This document shows positions 1 to 6,734 of a stretch of 7,060 nt of DNA, piece after piece. How positions within the stretch are numbered: position 1 is the first letter of the stretch; the number at the start of each line of letters is the position of its first letter. The notes beneath the pieces were generated by a model that worked only from the letters and a program-made list of their open reading frames with translations, was not told the origin of the DNA and searched no databases. The translations under genes were made by a program, and so were the position numbers. The stretch is from JASFUX01 sp050050115 (GTDB taxonomy: Bacteria > Pseudomonadota > Alphaproteobacteria > Caulobacterales > Maricaulaceae), in the NCBI GenBank assembly GCA_050050115.1, contig JASFUX010000179.1:1-7060 (forward strand), read 5' to 3'.

Positions 1-272
1 CCGGGCAATTGACGGTCGCAAGCAGCGGGCTCGATTATGAAACCGCGACCAACCACAACGTCACGATCCGCGCGACCGACGGTGGAGGACTGACGTATTC
101 TGAAACGGTCACGATCTCGGTCAACGACCTGAACGAAGCACCGTCGGCGACCACCTACTCCTACGATGCGCTTGGTCGTCTAACGATTGTGGAGCGCAAT
201 GGTTCAACGATAACTTACACATTGGACGAACTTGGGAATCGGGTGTCCGTATCAGCGAGTTCCTCGCAGTAG
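1..272 (+). CDS. C-terminal end of a cadherin-repeat / YD (RHS-type) repeat protein, 5' partial
   Basis: The frame is open from the left edge (first full codon at position 3) to TAG at 270-272, so only the last 89 codons are seen. The first part has the signature of the end of a bacterial cadherin-like domain: LTVASSGLDYE, then VTIRATDGGG, then the calcium-binding type ending VTISVNDLNEAP. It passes without a linker into YD repeats: YSYDALGRLT, then a second weaker copy, ITYTLDELGNRV. A short Ser-rich tail ends the protein. Cadherin-type modules are usually repeated in large surface or secreted adhesins, and YD repeats build the RHS shell. Unlike classical RHS toxins, no long variable toxin domain follows the last repeat. 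The TTG at position 9 is not a real start, because the motif begins upstream of it. The protein is probably exported. Its substrate and length are unknown. Confidence 0.85.
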   Translation, partial: GQLTVASSGLDYETATNHNVTIRATDGGGLTYSETVTISVNDLNEAPSATTYSYDALGRLTIVERNGSTITYTLDELGNRVSVSASSSQ

Positions 273-403
273 CGTCATCTTAGACATCTCTGTTGAATGT
301 GGTCTGCCTCTACACCCGCAGCTGTTGTGGACGCAACGAAGCGGAGTCACGGAGGAGGTTTGAGACGGCGTGGAAATGGATTTCGCCTGAGGAGATGATT
401 GGA

Positions 404-661
404 ATGTTGCGGTCAGCCGAAGTGCGGCTGGCCGACCGTGGCCTAGTCCAATTGGGTAGTGAAGCGCTTGCACTCGGTGGTCGACTACCGGGGCTGGAAT
501 CCAGCGGCCGCTTGGACCTCGCCACCAAAGGCGTCTCCAAATCTAAGTGGAAGAGGCTTTGGAGTGACGGTCGGACGGTGTCAGGCTTAACCTCGGCGAG
601 GACCGCGAAAGCAATCGAGACCTTGAAGCGCCAAGACGCTTTCGCCGAGTTCTTCGCCTGA
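404..661 (+). CDS. Small hypothetical protein, unrecognised
   Basis: An 85-residue frame runs from ATG 404 to TGA 659-661. The frame stays open back to TTG 293 (122 residues), but neither TTG 293 nor GTG 299 has a ribosome binding site. ATG 404 is preceded by GAGGAG at 389-394 with a 9-nt spacer, which is why I chose it; ATG 395 would lie directly against that site. The predicted product is basic and soluble, has no signal peptide or membrane segment, and ends in a likely helical stretch (AIETLKRQDAFAEFFA). I recognise no family. It lies 131 nt after the cadherin/YD gene, so an accessory role to that gene is conceivable, but nothing in the sequence proves it. GC content here is clearly lower than in the downstream operon. 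The frame may be a decayed remnant or may not be a gene at all. Confidence 0.3.
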   Translation: MLRSAEVRLADRGLVQLGSEALALGGRLPGLESSGRLDLATKGVSKSKWKRLWSDGRTVSGLTSARTAKAIETLKRQDAFAEFFA

Positions 662-1096
662 GCTGGTCATATAGACTTCAACGCGCTACGTGGCGGTAGT
701 GGGCTCGGTTGCTAATCGGTTTCTGAACTGTACATCCTACGCGCTTTCCGATGACCTCGGGCGAGTTCTCAAGACACTCTGGGGGTGGACGCCTGCGAGG
801 AGCAACACGTCATGGGCCAATTGATTGTCTTGAGTTGTGGGGGATAGGGTCCAGCGCAGCGGGCCGATCCAAGATCTTGGAAGCGTCACGCTGATCTGCA
901 AGTGGCCGCATTGCGTCGATCTTCGGATTGTTCGGCGTTCGCGTTCTTTGGCTCCTATTCTCTTAGCGTGGCGCCAGAACGACGATCGGCGATGTCGTAG
1001 CTATTGGGGCGCTCCGTAACTCGCCCCGCGGTTGAATTCATCGTAGAGAACCGTCTCAAATGAAGCGGCTGATCAGGGCGACCTCGGGGGGATGGC
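662..1096. other. Gene-poor intergenic region upstream of the T2SS operon
   Basis: No frame here has a convincing start, ribosome site and protein-like composition together. The longest are about 60 codons (GTG 837 to 1019) and 47 codons (ATG 751 to 894), and neither resembles a known family. I see no G+C-rich hairpin followed by a T run that would end the upstream gene, and no sigma-70 promoter good enough to call. The operon promoter should lie here, because gspD is the first gene and stop codons close its frame just upstream (TGA 1061 and 1070). A weak TTGAAT at 1032-1037 is the nearest candidate for a -35 box, but no good -10 box follows it. Confidence 0.5.
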
Positions 1097-3175
1097 GTGG
1101 GCCGTCGCGGAAACCAGACTGTAGCGTTCACCGGACCCGCGCTCGCGGCATTACTCGGCGTCACTGCACTTCACGCCGCGGTGGCCGGCGCTCAAGAGCC
1201 GACCGAGACGGTCCTGCCTGCCCGCACACTCTCGGAGCCGGCCGAACCGCGCGGAAGCGAAATCGACGCGCGTCCTGGGCGCTTCGTCGTCGACCCCGAG
1301 CGCTCGGCAACCGAACAAAGCGGCGCACTCGCGCCGCGGGGCGAGGGCTTTTCGGCGACTTACGCGAACGCCGAAGTCGCGCTTGTCGTCAATCAAATCC
1401 TCGGCGAGTTTCTTGGACTCGACTACACCATCGGGCCGAACGTCCGTGGCCAAATCACATTACGGATCACCGACCTGCGAACACGACAGCAGGCGATCGA
1501 CACGCTGCGCGCGGCGCTTGAGCCTCTGGGCATCGCAGTCGTCGAACGCGGAGGCTTTGTTGCGGTTGTGCAAGGCGTCAGCGGCGCGGTCGGGGACATT
1601 GCCGTCTTGGGCCCCGGCGACGCCGCTCCGCCGGGCGCGGGCGTCGCGGTGCTCATTCCGCGCTACATTGCACCGAGTCAGGTTTCCGGTCTCATCGGGC
1701 CGTTTGCGCCGCCGGGCGTCGTCGCGTTGGCGGACGACGAGCGGAACTTCATGGTGTTGCGCGGTGAAGAGGCGGCGATCACTTCGGCCTCAGAGGCTGT
1801 CGCCCTTTTCGATGTCGACTGGTTCTCGCAGATCTCGGTCGCCTCCTTCGATCTCGACTATGTCAGTCCGGACATCATTGCGGGCGAGCTGCCGCCGTTG
1901 CTCGGTCCCGCCGCCGTGAGCGTCGAAATCGTGCCGCTCGAACGACTTTCGAAGCTCATCGTGCTCGCGCGCAACGCCGACGCCCTTGAAGCTGTGCGAA
2001 TGTGGGTTGCGCGTTTGGATGCGCCGGCCGACCGGGCGGCCATGAACGGGCTTCTGATATATGACGCGCGCTATGCAGATGCGGAGACCTTGGCCAGCTC
2101 GATCGTTCGCCTGATGGGCGGTGGAGCGACGTCAGGCTCAGCATCGAACGATCGCTCTCTTTCCGTCGCGGCGGGCAGTCGGGACACGGGCTCCAGAGGC
2201 GATCCGCGCGCGGGCGAATTCGAGCCGTCACGAGACATCGCAGATGGGCGAGATCAGAGAGGCGGAGCCGGATCGGCGGCGCGTCTGGACGGGGTCATCA
2301 TCGTAGCCGACCCGGACCAGAACGCGGTGATCGCGCGTGGTGAGGATGCGCAGATCGCTGAGGTGCGGGTGCTGCTCGAGGCGCTCGACCGACCGCGCGC
2401 CCAGGTGCTCATAGAGGCGACGATCGTCGAGGTGACGCTCAACGATGAGCTGCGCTACGGCGTAAATTGGGCTGGCGTGGAGGATGAGCGTATCCGCGCG
2501 ATTTTCACCGACGCGCCGAACGGCGCGGTGGCGGCGCGGTTTCCAGGGTTCTCGGTGTCCTACGTCAATACCGACATCGAGGCGGCGCTCAGCCTTCTCG
2601 CGTCGGTGACGGAAATTGAAGTTGTCTCGCGTCCGAGCGTGATCGCCCTTCACAACGAGCTGGCTGAGCTGCAGATCGGCGATCAGGTGCCCATTGTCAC
2701 CCAGAGCGCCGTTTCGGTGGTCAATCCTGACGCGCCGATTGTCAATCAAACCACTTACCGCGACACCGGGGTGATCCTTTCGGTCATTCCGCGCGTTCGC
2801 GCCGGCGGAACCGTCGAGATCGAGATTCTCCAAGAGGTCTCGGACGTTGCGCGCACGACATCGTCCGGAATCGACTCGCCGACGATCACGCAGCGTCGCA
2901 TCGCGAGCACGCTGCTCGTGCCTTCAGGCGAGGCGGTTGCGCTAGGCGGGCTCATTTCGACCAGCCGCGCGACTGGGGAGACCGGGGTGCCGGTGCTGCG
3001 GAGAGCGCCCGTGGTTGGTCAGCTGTTTCGCACCAATTCCGACCTCTCAGAGCGCACCGAGTTGATCGTTTTTCTAACCCCTCGGGTGCTCGCCGATCCG
3101 CGCCAAGCGGTGGACGCGACCACGCAAATGCGAGCCGCGATGAGGCGGCTTGAAGCACTGTTGGCGGAGCAATGA
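1097..3175 (+). CDS. gspD: Type II secretion system secretin GspD
   Basis: Outer-membrane channel of the T2SS, through which folded periplasmic proteins leave the cell. The product has 692 residues, near the usual size. Residues 1-34 form a signal peptide (basic start, hydrophobic core, likely cut after AVAGA) with no lipobox cysteine. A Pro/Glu/Arg-rich linker follows, then domain N0 (about 85-159), N1 (about 185-241), N2 (about 246-309) and N3 (about 317-434), the last interrupted by a Gly/Ser/Asp/Arg-rich stretch at about 341-397. The secretin barrel covers about 435-666 and includes RAQVLIEATIVEV, the SRPSVIALHN segment and the late motif VPVLRRAPVVGQLF. Only about 26 residues follow, so the C-terminal pilotin-binding S-domain appears short or absent. 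GTG 1097 is the first start after in-frame stops and is preceded by a G-rich site (1085-1091). The stop overlaps the gspK start as ATGA. The type II assignment, rather than type III or type IV pilus, rests on the domain order and on the following genes. Confidence 0.95.
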   Translation: MGRRGNQTVAFTGPALAALLGVTALHAAVAGAQEPTETVLPARTLSEPAEPRGSEIDARPGRFVVDPERSATEQSGALAPRGEGFSATYANAEVALVVNQILGEFLGLDYTIGPNVRGQITLRITDLRTRQQAIDTLRAALEPLGIAVVERGGFVAVVQGVSGAVGDIAVLGPGDAAPPGAGVAVLIPRYIAPSQVSGLIGPFAPPGVVALADDERNFMVLRGEEAAITSASEAVALFDVDWFSQISVASFDLDYVSPDIIAGELPPLLGPAAVSVEIVPLERLSKLIVLARNADALEAVRMWVARLDAPADRAAMNGLLIYDARYADAETLASSIVRLMGGGATSGSASNDRSLSVAAGSRDTGSRGDPRAGEFEPSRDIADGRDQRGGAGSAARLDGVIIVADPDQNAVIARGEDAQIAEVRVLLEALDRPRAQVLIEATIVEVTLNDELRYGVNWAGVEDERIRAIFTDAPNGAVAARFPGFSVSYVNTDIEAALSLLASVTEIEVVSRPSVIALHNELAELQIGDQVPIVTQSAVSVVNPDAPIVNQTTYRDTGVILSVIPRVRAGGTVEIEILQEVSDVARTTSSGIDSPTITQRRIASTLLVPSGEAVALGGLISTSRATGETGVPVLRRAPVVGQLFRTNSDLSERTELIVFLTPRVLADPRQAVDATTQMRAAMRRLEALLAEQ

Positions 3176-3909
3176 GCAGGCGAGACGAGCGAGGTTATAT
3201 CATGGCGGGCGCGTTGGCCGCGCTCTTCGCGATGAGCATTGTCGCGGCGACATTGGTGTCTGCGACCGTGAACGAGGTTCGCCGCGTGCGCGTCGCCGAG
3301 TTGGCTGCAGTTGACGACGCGGCGCTCGATGGTGCGATCCGACTCGCGCTTGTCGAGATCCTTAAAGACCCGCGCCGGCGCGAGAGATCGTTTGAAGGCG
3401 GCGTAGCAGACATCCGCGTCGGCGACCGTGCCTTCAAGGTGGAGGTGAGGTACGAAAGCGGGAAGTTGGACGCCAACGTCGCGCCGATCGATGACATCGA
3501 GGAGGAGCTCTCCTTGCGGGGAGCGCCGGCATGGGATGTCGAAGCAGTTGTCGCTGCGATTGAGGTTCGTCGTTCCGACGAGCGACCAATCGGCTTGCTC
3601 GACGAGATCCTGACAGAAGTCACCGCGCCCGAATGCGCGAGGCGTGTCCTCACGACCTTCGGAGGTCGCCCGGGGTCGGTGAGCGAAGGCGACGCGGTTG
3701 GCGTCGGTGGCGGCCAGCCGTTTCCGCGGCCAGTTCCGGGATCGCGGATCGTCGTGACTGCGATGACCGACGAGGGCGACGGCGCGCGCGGGCGCGAGGC
3801 GGTGTTCCTGATCACGGGCGAGCGCGAGACGCCGGCGCGGATCATGGACATGCGCCGCTTGCGCGGCGCGCCAGAGGAGGCATGTGAAGGAGGCGCAGAT
3901 GCGAGCTAG
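3172..3909 (+). CDS. gspK: T2SS minor pseudopilin GspK-like protein
   Basis: Predicted tip pseudopilin, 245 residues, shorter than many GspK proteins (roughly 300 or more). The N-terminus is a class III leader: basic MSRRDERG, cleavage expected between Gly8 and Tyr9, then a hydrophobic helix to about residue 31. Position 5 of the mature chain is Gly, not the Glu found in most pseudopilins; lack of Glu5 is a known hallmark of GspK. The segment ESGKLDANVAPIDDIEEEL (about 95-113) matches the GspK core GK-(I/L)-D-x-N-x-A-P, and a later stretch, RPIGLLDEIL, fits the GspK helical domain. ATG 3172 overlaps the gspD stop by 4 nt, so translational coupling is likely. The position directly after gspD is unusual, because gspK normally follows gspH-I-J. 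The C-terminal 40 residues are less typical. The function is inferred from motifs and neighbours. Confidence 0.82.
   Translation: MSRRDERGYIMAGALAALFAMSIVAATLVSATVNEVRRVRVAELAAVDDAALDGAIRLALVEILKDPRRRERSFEGGVADIRVGDRAFKVEVRYESGKLDANVAPIDDIEEELSLRGAPAWDVEAVVAAIEVRRSDERPIGLLDEILTEVTAPECARRVLTTFGGRPGSVSEGDAVGVGGGQPFPRPVPGSRIVVTAMTDEGDGARGREAVFLITGERETPARIMDMRRLRGAPEEACEGGADAS
3887..3893 (+). promoter_or_regulatory. Ribosome binding site that decides the gspG start
   Basis: AAGGAGG lies 5 nt before ATG 3899 and is a near-perfect match to the anti-Shine-Dalgarno sequence. It favours ATG 3899 over GTG 3884, which is in the same frame. The GAGGAGG before GTG 3884 leaves only 3 nt of spacing, and the GTG would add five residues to the leader peptide. 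The site lies inside the end of gspK, so ribosomes finishing gspK pass over it. Confidence 0.75.
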
Positions 3910-4342
3910 GCCAGGGCGCGTTCCCGATAGACGAGATGACGCCGGTTATACCCTCACCGAGCTTCTGGTGGTCATCGTTGTGCTGTCGCTCGTCGCCGCG
4001 GCGATCACGCCGCAGATCCTTGGGCGGTTCAACACGGCCAAGACGCGCACCGCGCAGCTGCACGTCGACACGCTCGCCGCGGCGCTCGATGACTTCTACA
4101 TCGACGTAGGTCGTTATCCGACGGCGGAGGAAGGCGTGGCGGCGTTGATGTCTGCGCCGCCGAACGCAGCTGGATGGGCGGGGCCCTACGTGCGTTCAGA
4201 GCGGAGCTTGATCGATCCCTGGGGTCGCTCGTTCGTCGTCTCTGCTGCGCCGGGCGCGAACTTGCCCCCGCAAGTGGTTTCGCTCGGCGCCGACGGCGAA
4301 GAGGGCGGGGATGGCCCCGACGCGGATGTCAGTTCGTCCTAG
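3899..4342 (+). CDS. gspG: T2SS major pseudopilin GspG
   Basis: Main subunit of the periplasmic pseudopilus, 147 residues, the normal family size. The leader is 16 residues and basic; cleavage is expected between Gly16 and Tyr17, giving a mature start YTLTELLVVIVV with the conserved Glu at position 5, followed by a transmembrane and assembly helix to about residue 40. Family signatures follow in order: ALDDFYIDVGRYPTAEEGVAAL, then a WAGPYV segment, then DPWGR, then the calcium-site region GADGEEGGDGPDADV near the C-terminus. Tyr rather than Phe at mature position 1 is uncommon. ATG 3899 was chosen on its ribosome site (AAGGAGG, 5-nt spacer). The gene overlaps the end of gspK by 11 nt in another frame and is followed after 17 nt by the peptidase gene expected to process it. 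The identification is firm. Confidence 0.96.
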   Translation: MRARPGRVPDRRDDAGYTLTELLVVIVVLSLVAAAITPQILGRFNTAKTRTAQLHVDTLAAALDDFYIDVGRYPTAEEGVAALMSAPPNAAGWAGPYVRSERSLIDPWGRSFVVSAAPGANLPPQVVSLGADGEEGGDGPDADVSSS

Positions 4343-4359
4343 CTTGTAATGGGACTCAT

Positions 4360-5043
4360 ATGATCGAGCCTGACGTCATCAGCTGGATTGCGGTCGCGGC
4401 GGGCGGCCCCGTCGTCGCGGCCGGCGCTGTCGCCGCCGGCGGTCGGATTACGCCTGTCGCGCGGATTGCATCGATCGAGCACCTTGCGAGCTCCAACCGC
4501 GCTTTTGCGCTCGCCGCGTGCGCTTTGATCGCCGCGTTCGCGCCGTTGGCGCTCGTTTGGCTATCCGGGCCGGCCTTCCTGATTCCGAGCGCGCTATTCG
4601 TCTGGGGCGGGCTGACGCTGGCGGTCGTCGATCTCTCGACCTTGCGCGCGCCGCGCGTCTGGTCCGCCGTCTACGGATTTACGGCTGTTGGATGCACGGC
4701 GGCCTTAGCGCCCGATCATGCAGCGGGAGCAGTGTTCGTTGGCGTTGCGGCGTTCGCGCTGATGCAGGCGGCGCGGCTCGCGTATCGTCGGGCCCGCGGA
4801 TGTGACGGGCTCGGCGGGGGCGATCCTTGGGTCATGGCGGCGCTCGCCGCGTGGAGCGGACCTTCAGGAGCGCCTTGGGTGCTGGCGCTGGGCGGCGGTT
4901 TCGCGCTCGTTGCGACAGCGACCAACTTCGGCGGTGCGCGCAAGGAGCTAAGGCGTCTGCCATTCGCGCCCTTCCTGATCGCCGCGTCGTTGCTCCTTTC
5001 CTTCGTGTTCGCCGCCACGCGCGGCGCTCCGTTCTGGAACTGA
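4360..5043 (+). CDS. gspO: Prepilin peptidase (A24 family, GspO-like), without the N-terminal methyltransferase domain
   Basis: Predicted inner-membrane aspartyl protease that removes the leader peptides of the pseudopilins. It has 227 residues with six to eight hydrophobic segments. The two catalytic aspartates fit Asp91 in LAVVDLSTLRAP (family pattern D-x6-P) and Asp155 in GCDGLGGGDPWVMAALAAW (the GxGD motif). The late segment RRLPFAPFLIAASLLL matches the IPFGPFL motif of prepilin peptidases. Classical enzymes carry an N-terminal cytoplasmic domain with paired CxxC motifs that methylates the new N-terminus. Here residues 1-50 hold no cysteine and that domain is reduced to a short loop. The frame is open back to 4174 (289 residues), but that part overlaps gspG and looks non-coding. 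ATG 4360 has only a weak ribosome site (GGGA, 5-nt spacer) and follows gspG by 17 nt, so coupling to gspG translation is plausible. The peptidase fold is well supported; the exact name is less certain. Confidence 0.85.
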   Translation: MIEPDVISWIAVAAGGPVVAAGAVAAGGRITPVARIASIEHLASSNRAFALAACALIAAFAPLALVWLSGPAFLIPSALFVWGGLTLAVVDLSTLRAPRVWSAVYGFTAVGCTAALAPDHAAGAVFVGVAAFALMQAARLAYRRARGCDGLGGGDPWVMAALAAWSGPSGAPWVLALGGGFALVATATNFGGARKELRRLPFAPFLIAASLLLSFVFAATRGAPFWN

Positions 5044-5052
5044 GGGGAAGAG

Positions 5053-6732
5053 ATGCGCCGGTCCGATGTGCGGATAGAGGAGGAAGGCGCGGTCGATCGC
5101 GCGGCGTCCTACGAAGAGACGCTCGCCTGGCTGCGCGACCGCGCGGGCCTCGATCCTGCGGCCGAGGCGGCGGCGCGGCGGACCTTGAGACCGGGCGGTG
5201 AGCCGCTGCCTTTGATCCTCAACCGCATGGGCGCGGTTGGCGACGGCGACCTGCAAGCCGCGTTCGCCGCCGTCTCGGGCGCGCCGATCGCCGAGGTCGG
5301 CGCAATCGAGCCGCGAGGCGACGTGTCGGCGGCCTTTCTGCGCGCACATCGCGCGCTGATTCTCGGAATGGCCGATGACGCCGTGTCGCTTGGCCTTGTC
5401 GACCCGTTCGATCTGGACGCTGCGGCCGGCGTCGCCTTCGCGCTTGGCAGGCCCGTCGAGGTCTCCGTGATCCGCGCGGGCGAGCAGCGCCGGGCGCATT
5501 CGTCGGCCTATGAAGATCGCGAAGCGGCCTGGTCGGTCGAGGTCGCCGAGCGCGATGAGACCCGCATCGAAGCAGCCTTCGAGTTCGACCGCGACGCGCC
5601 GGTGGCGCGACGGCTTGCAGGCTGGCTCGCCGCGGCGGTCGAGCGTCGCGCGTCGGACGTGCACATAGAGCCTAGAAGCCATGCTCTGATCGTACGCTAC
5701 CGCATCGATGGCGAGCTTGAGACCATCGCCGAGGAGCCGTTGGCGGCCGCCGCGTCGATCGTCGCCCGGATCAAGGTACTCGCCGATCTCGACCTCGGCG
5801 AGCGCCGTGCGCCTCAGGACGGGCGGACCACTATCGTCGTCGCCGGCCGACCCGTGGACTTGCGCGTCTCCGTGGTGCCGTCCGTGCACGGCGAGAGCGC
5901 AGTGATGCGCATCCTCGACCGCGGCGAGGTGCGGCTCGACTTCGAGACGCTGGGGTTCTCGCCCACGGAGTTGTCGCTGCTCGGGAAGGCGTGTCGCTGG
6001 CCGCACGGGCTGTTCGTCGTCACCGGACCGACCGGTTCAGGCAAGACGACGACGCTCTATGCGGGTCTTGAGGCGATGCGCGAGCGCGACCGCAAGATCC
6101 TCACTATCGAAGACCCGGTCGAGTTCTACTTCGATCACGTCACTCAGGTCCAAGCAGCGCCCAAAGCGGGCGTCACCTTCCCGAGCGCCATTCGCGCCTT
6201 CCTGCGTCAGGACCCCGACGTGATCATGGTGGGCGAGATCCGGGACGGAGAGACTGCGCGCGCAGCCGTTCAAGCGGCGCTGACGGGGCATCTCGTGCTG
6301 GCGTCGCTTCACGCCATCGACGCGCCGCGCGCCGTGCCGCGTCTTCTCGACATGGGCGTCGAGCCGTTCCAGCTGGCGGCCTGTTTCCGCGGCGCGCTCG
6401 CTCAGCGCCTTGTTCGCCGGCTCTGCGCGCATTGTCGGCGCGAGCGCGAGCCGAGCGGTCTTGAGACCGAGACGCTCGGGCTCTCGGCGGGCGAGCGCGT
6501 CTGGGACGCCGTCGGCTGTCCGCGCTGCGGCGGGTCCGGCTACCAAGGCCGGCTCGCGGTCGCCGAGGGATTCGCGGCGAGCGACGCTTTCCTGGCCGAC
6601 CTGCGCGACGGCCGCGCGATCGCGCAGAGCGCGGCGCAGGCTTTGCCCCACCGGCTCGCCAATGACGGTGCGGCGAAAATCCGCGCCGGGCTGACCAGCC
6701 CCGCCGAAATCATGCGCGCGATGTCGGGGTAG
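5053..6732 (+). CDS. gspE: T2SS assembly ATPase GspE
   Basis: Cytoplasmic hexameric ATPase that powers pseudopilus assembly. The product is 559 residues, slightly longer than typical. In order: an N-terminal region (about 50-140) resembling the N1E / MshEN fold, with SLGLVDPFDLDAA; the N2E domain, beginning with AAVERRASDVHIEP and RYRIDGEL; Walker A GPTGSGKTTT (325-334); Asp box IEDPVEF (352-358); Walker B DPDVIMVGEIRD (387-398); His box GHLVLASLHAIDAP (412-425, His420); and a zinc-binding four-cysteine module, Cys458/Cys461 and Cys489/Cys492. All catalytic elements appear intact. The tetracysteine module is typical of GspE/PilB and argues against a retraction ATPase such as PilT. The His box reads ASLHAID where STLHTND is usual, a mild divergence. 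ATG 5053 has AGGGGA about 5 nt upstream and follows the peptidase gene by 9 nt. Partner: GspF downstream; GspL is not in the window. Confidence 0.96.
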   Translation: MRRSDVRIEEEGAVDRAASYEETLAWLRDRAGLDPAAEAAARRTLRPGGEPLPLILNRMGAVGDGDLQAAFAAVSGAPIAEVGAIEPRGDVSAAFLRAHRALILGMADDAVSLGLVDPFDLDAAAGVAFALGRPVEVSVIRAGEQRRAHSSAYEDREAAWSVEVAERDETRIEAAFEFDRDAPVARRLAGWLAAAVERRASDVHIEPRSHALIVRYRIDGELETIAEEPLAAAASIVARIKVLADLDLGERRAPQDGRTTIVVAGRPVDLRVSVVPSVHGESAVMRILDRGEVRLDFETLGFSPTELSLLGKACRWPHGLFVVTGPTGSGKTTTLYAGLEAMRERDRKILTIEDPVEFYFDHVTQVQAAPKAGVTFPSAIRAFLRQDPDVIMVGEIRDGETARAAVQAALTGHLVLASLHAIDAPRAVPRLLDMGVEPFQLAACFRGALAQRLVRRLCAHCRREREPSGLETETLGLSAGERVWDAVGCPRCGGSGYQGRLAVAEGFAASDAFLADLRDGRAIAQSAAQALPHRLANDGAAKIRAGLTSPAEIMRAMSG

Positions 6733-6734
6733 AG

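Noticed and set aside
821..849. TTGATT followed about 16 nt later by GATAGG as a sigma-70 promoter
   Set aside because: The -10 match is poor and the site lies about 250 nt before gspD. Matches of this quality are expected by chance.
913..966. Short hydrophobic reading (IFGLFGVRVLWLLFS then stop) that might be a remnant of a membrane protein such as gspC
   Set aside because: It has only about 23 codons after an in-frame stop, no ATG or GTG start, and no further similarity on either side.
979..998. Imperfect inverted repeat ACGAC...GTCGT upstream of gspD
   Set aside because: Only five paired bases with a 10-nt loop and no T run. It is too weak to call as an operator or terminator.
1060..1521. 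153-codon plus-strand frame overlapping the start of gspD
   Set aside because: Arg-rich translation without motifs. The overlapping frame encodes the GspD signal peptide and N0 domain.
2228..2833. 201-codon minus-strand frame inside gspD
   Set aside because: It is antisense to the conserved secretin domain, has low-complexity composition and no recognisable motif.
3195..3851. 218-codon minus-strand frame opposite gspK
   Set aside because: The translation is Ser/Thr/Arg-rich with no domain, and the plus strand carries GspK motifs over the same stretch.
4174..4359. N-terminal extension of the prepilin peptidase to an earlier start
   Set aside because: The added 62 residues overlap conserved gspG coding sequence, are Arg-rich, and do not contain the paired CxxC motifs of a methyltransferase domain. 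ATG 4360 begins a normal membrane protein.
4349..4363. Four-codon mini-frame (ATG GGA CTC ATA TGA) whose stop overlaps the peptidase start as ATGA
   Set aside because: It could couple translation, but a frame this short arises easily by chance and has no clear ribosome site of its own.
4948..6006. 352-codon open frame on the minus strand inside gspE
   Set aside because: It lies opposite a clear GspE frame. Its composition (Arg/His/Gly-rich, no motif) is that of a shadow frame produced by strong third-position GC bias.
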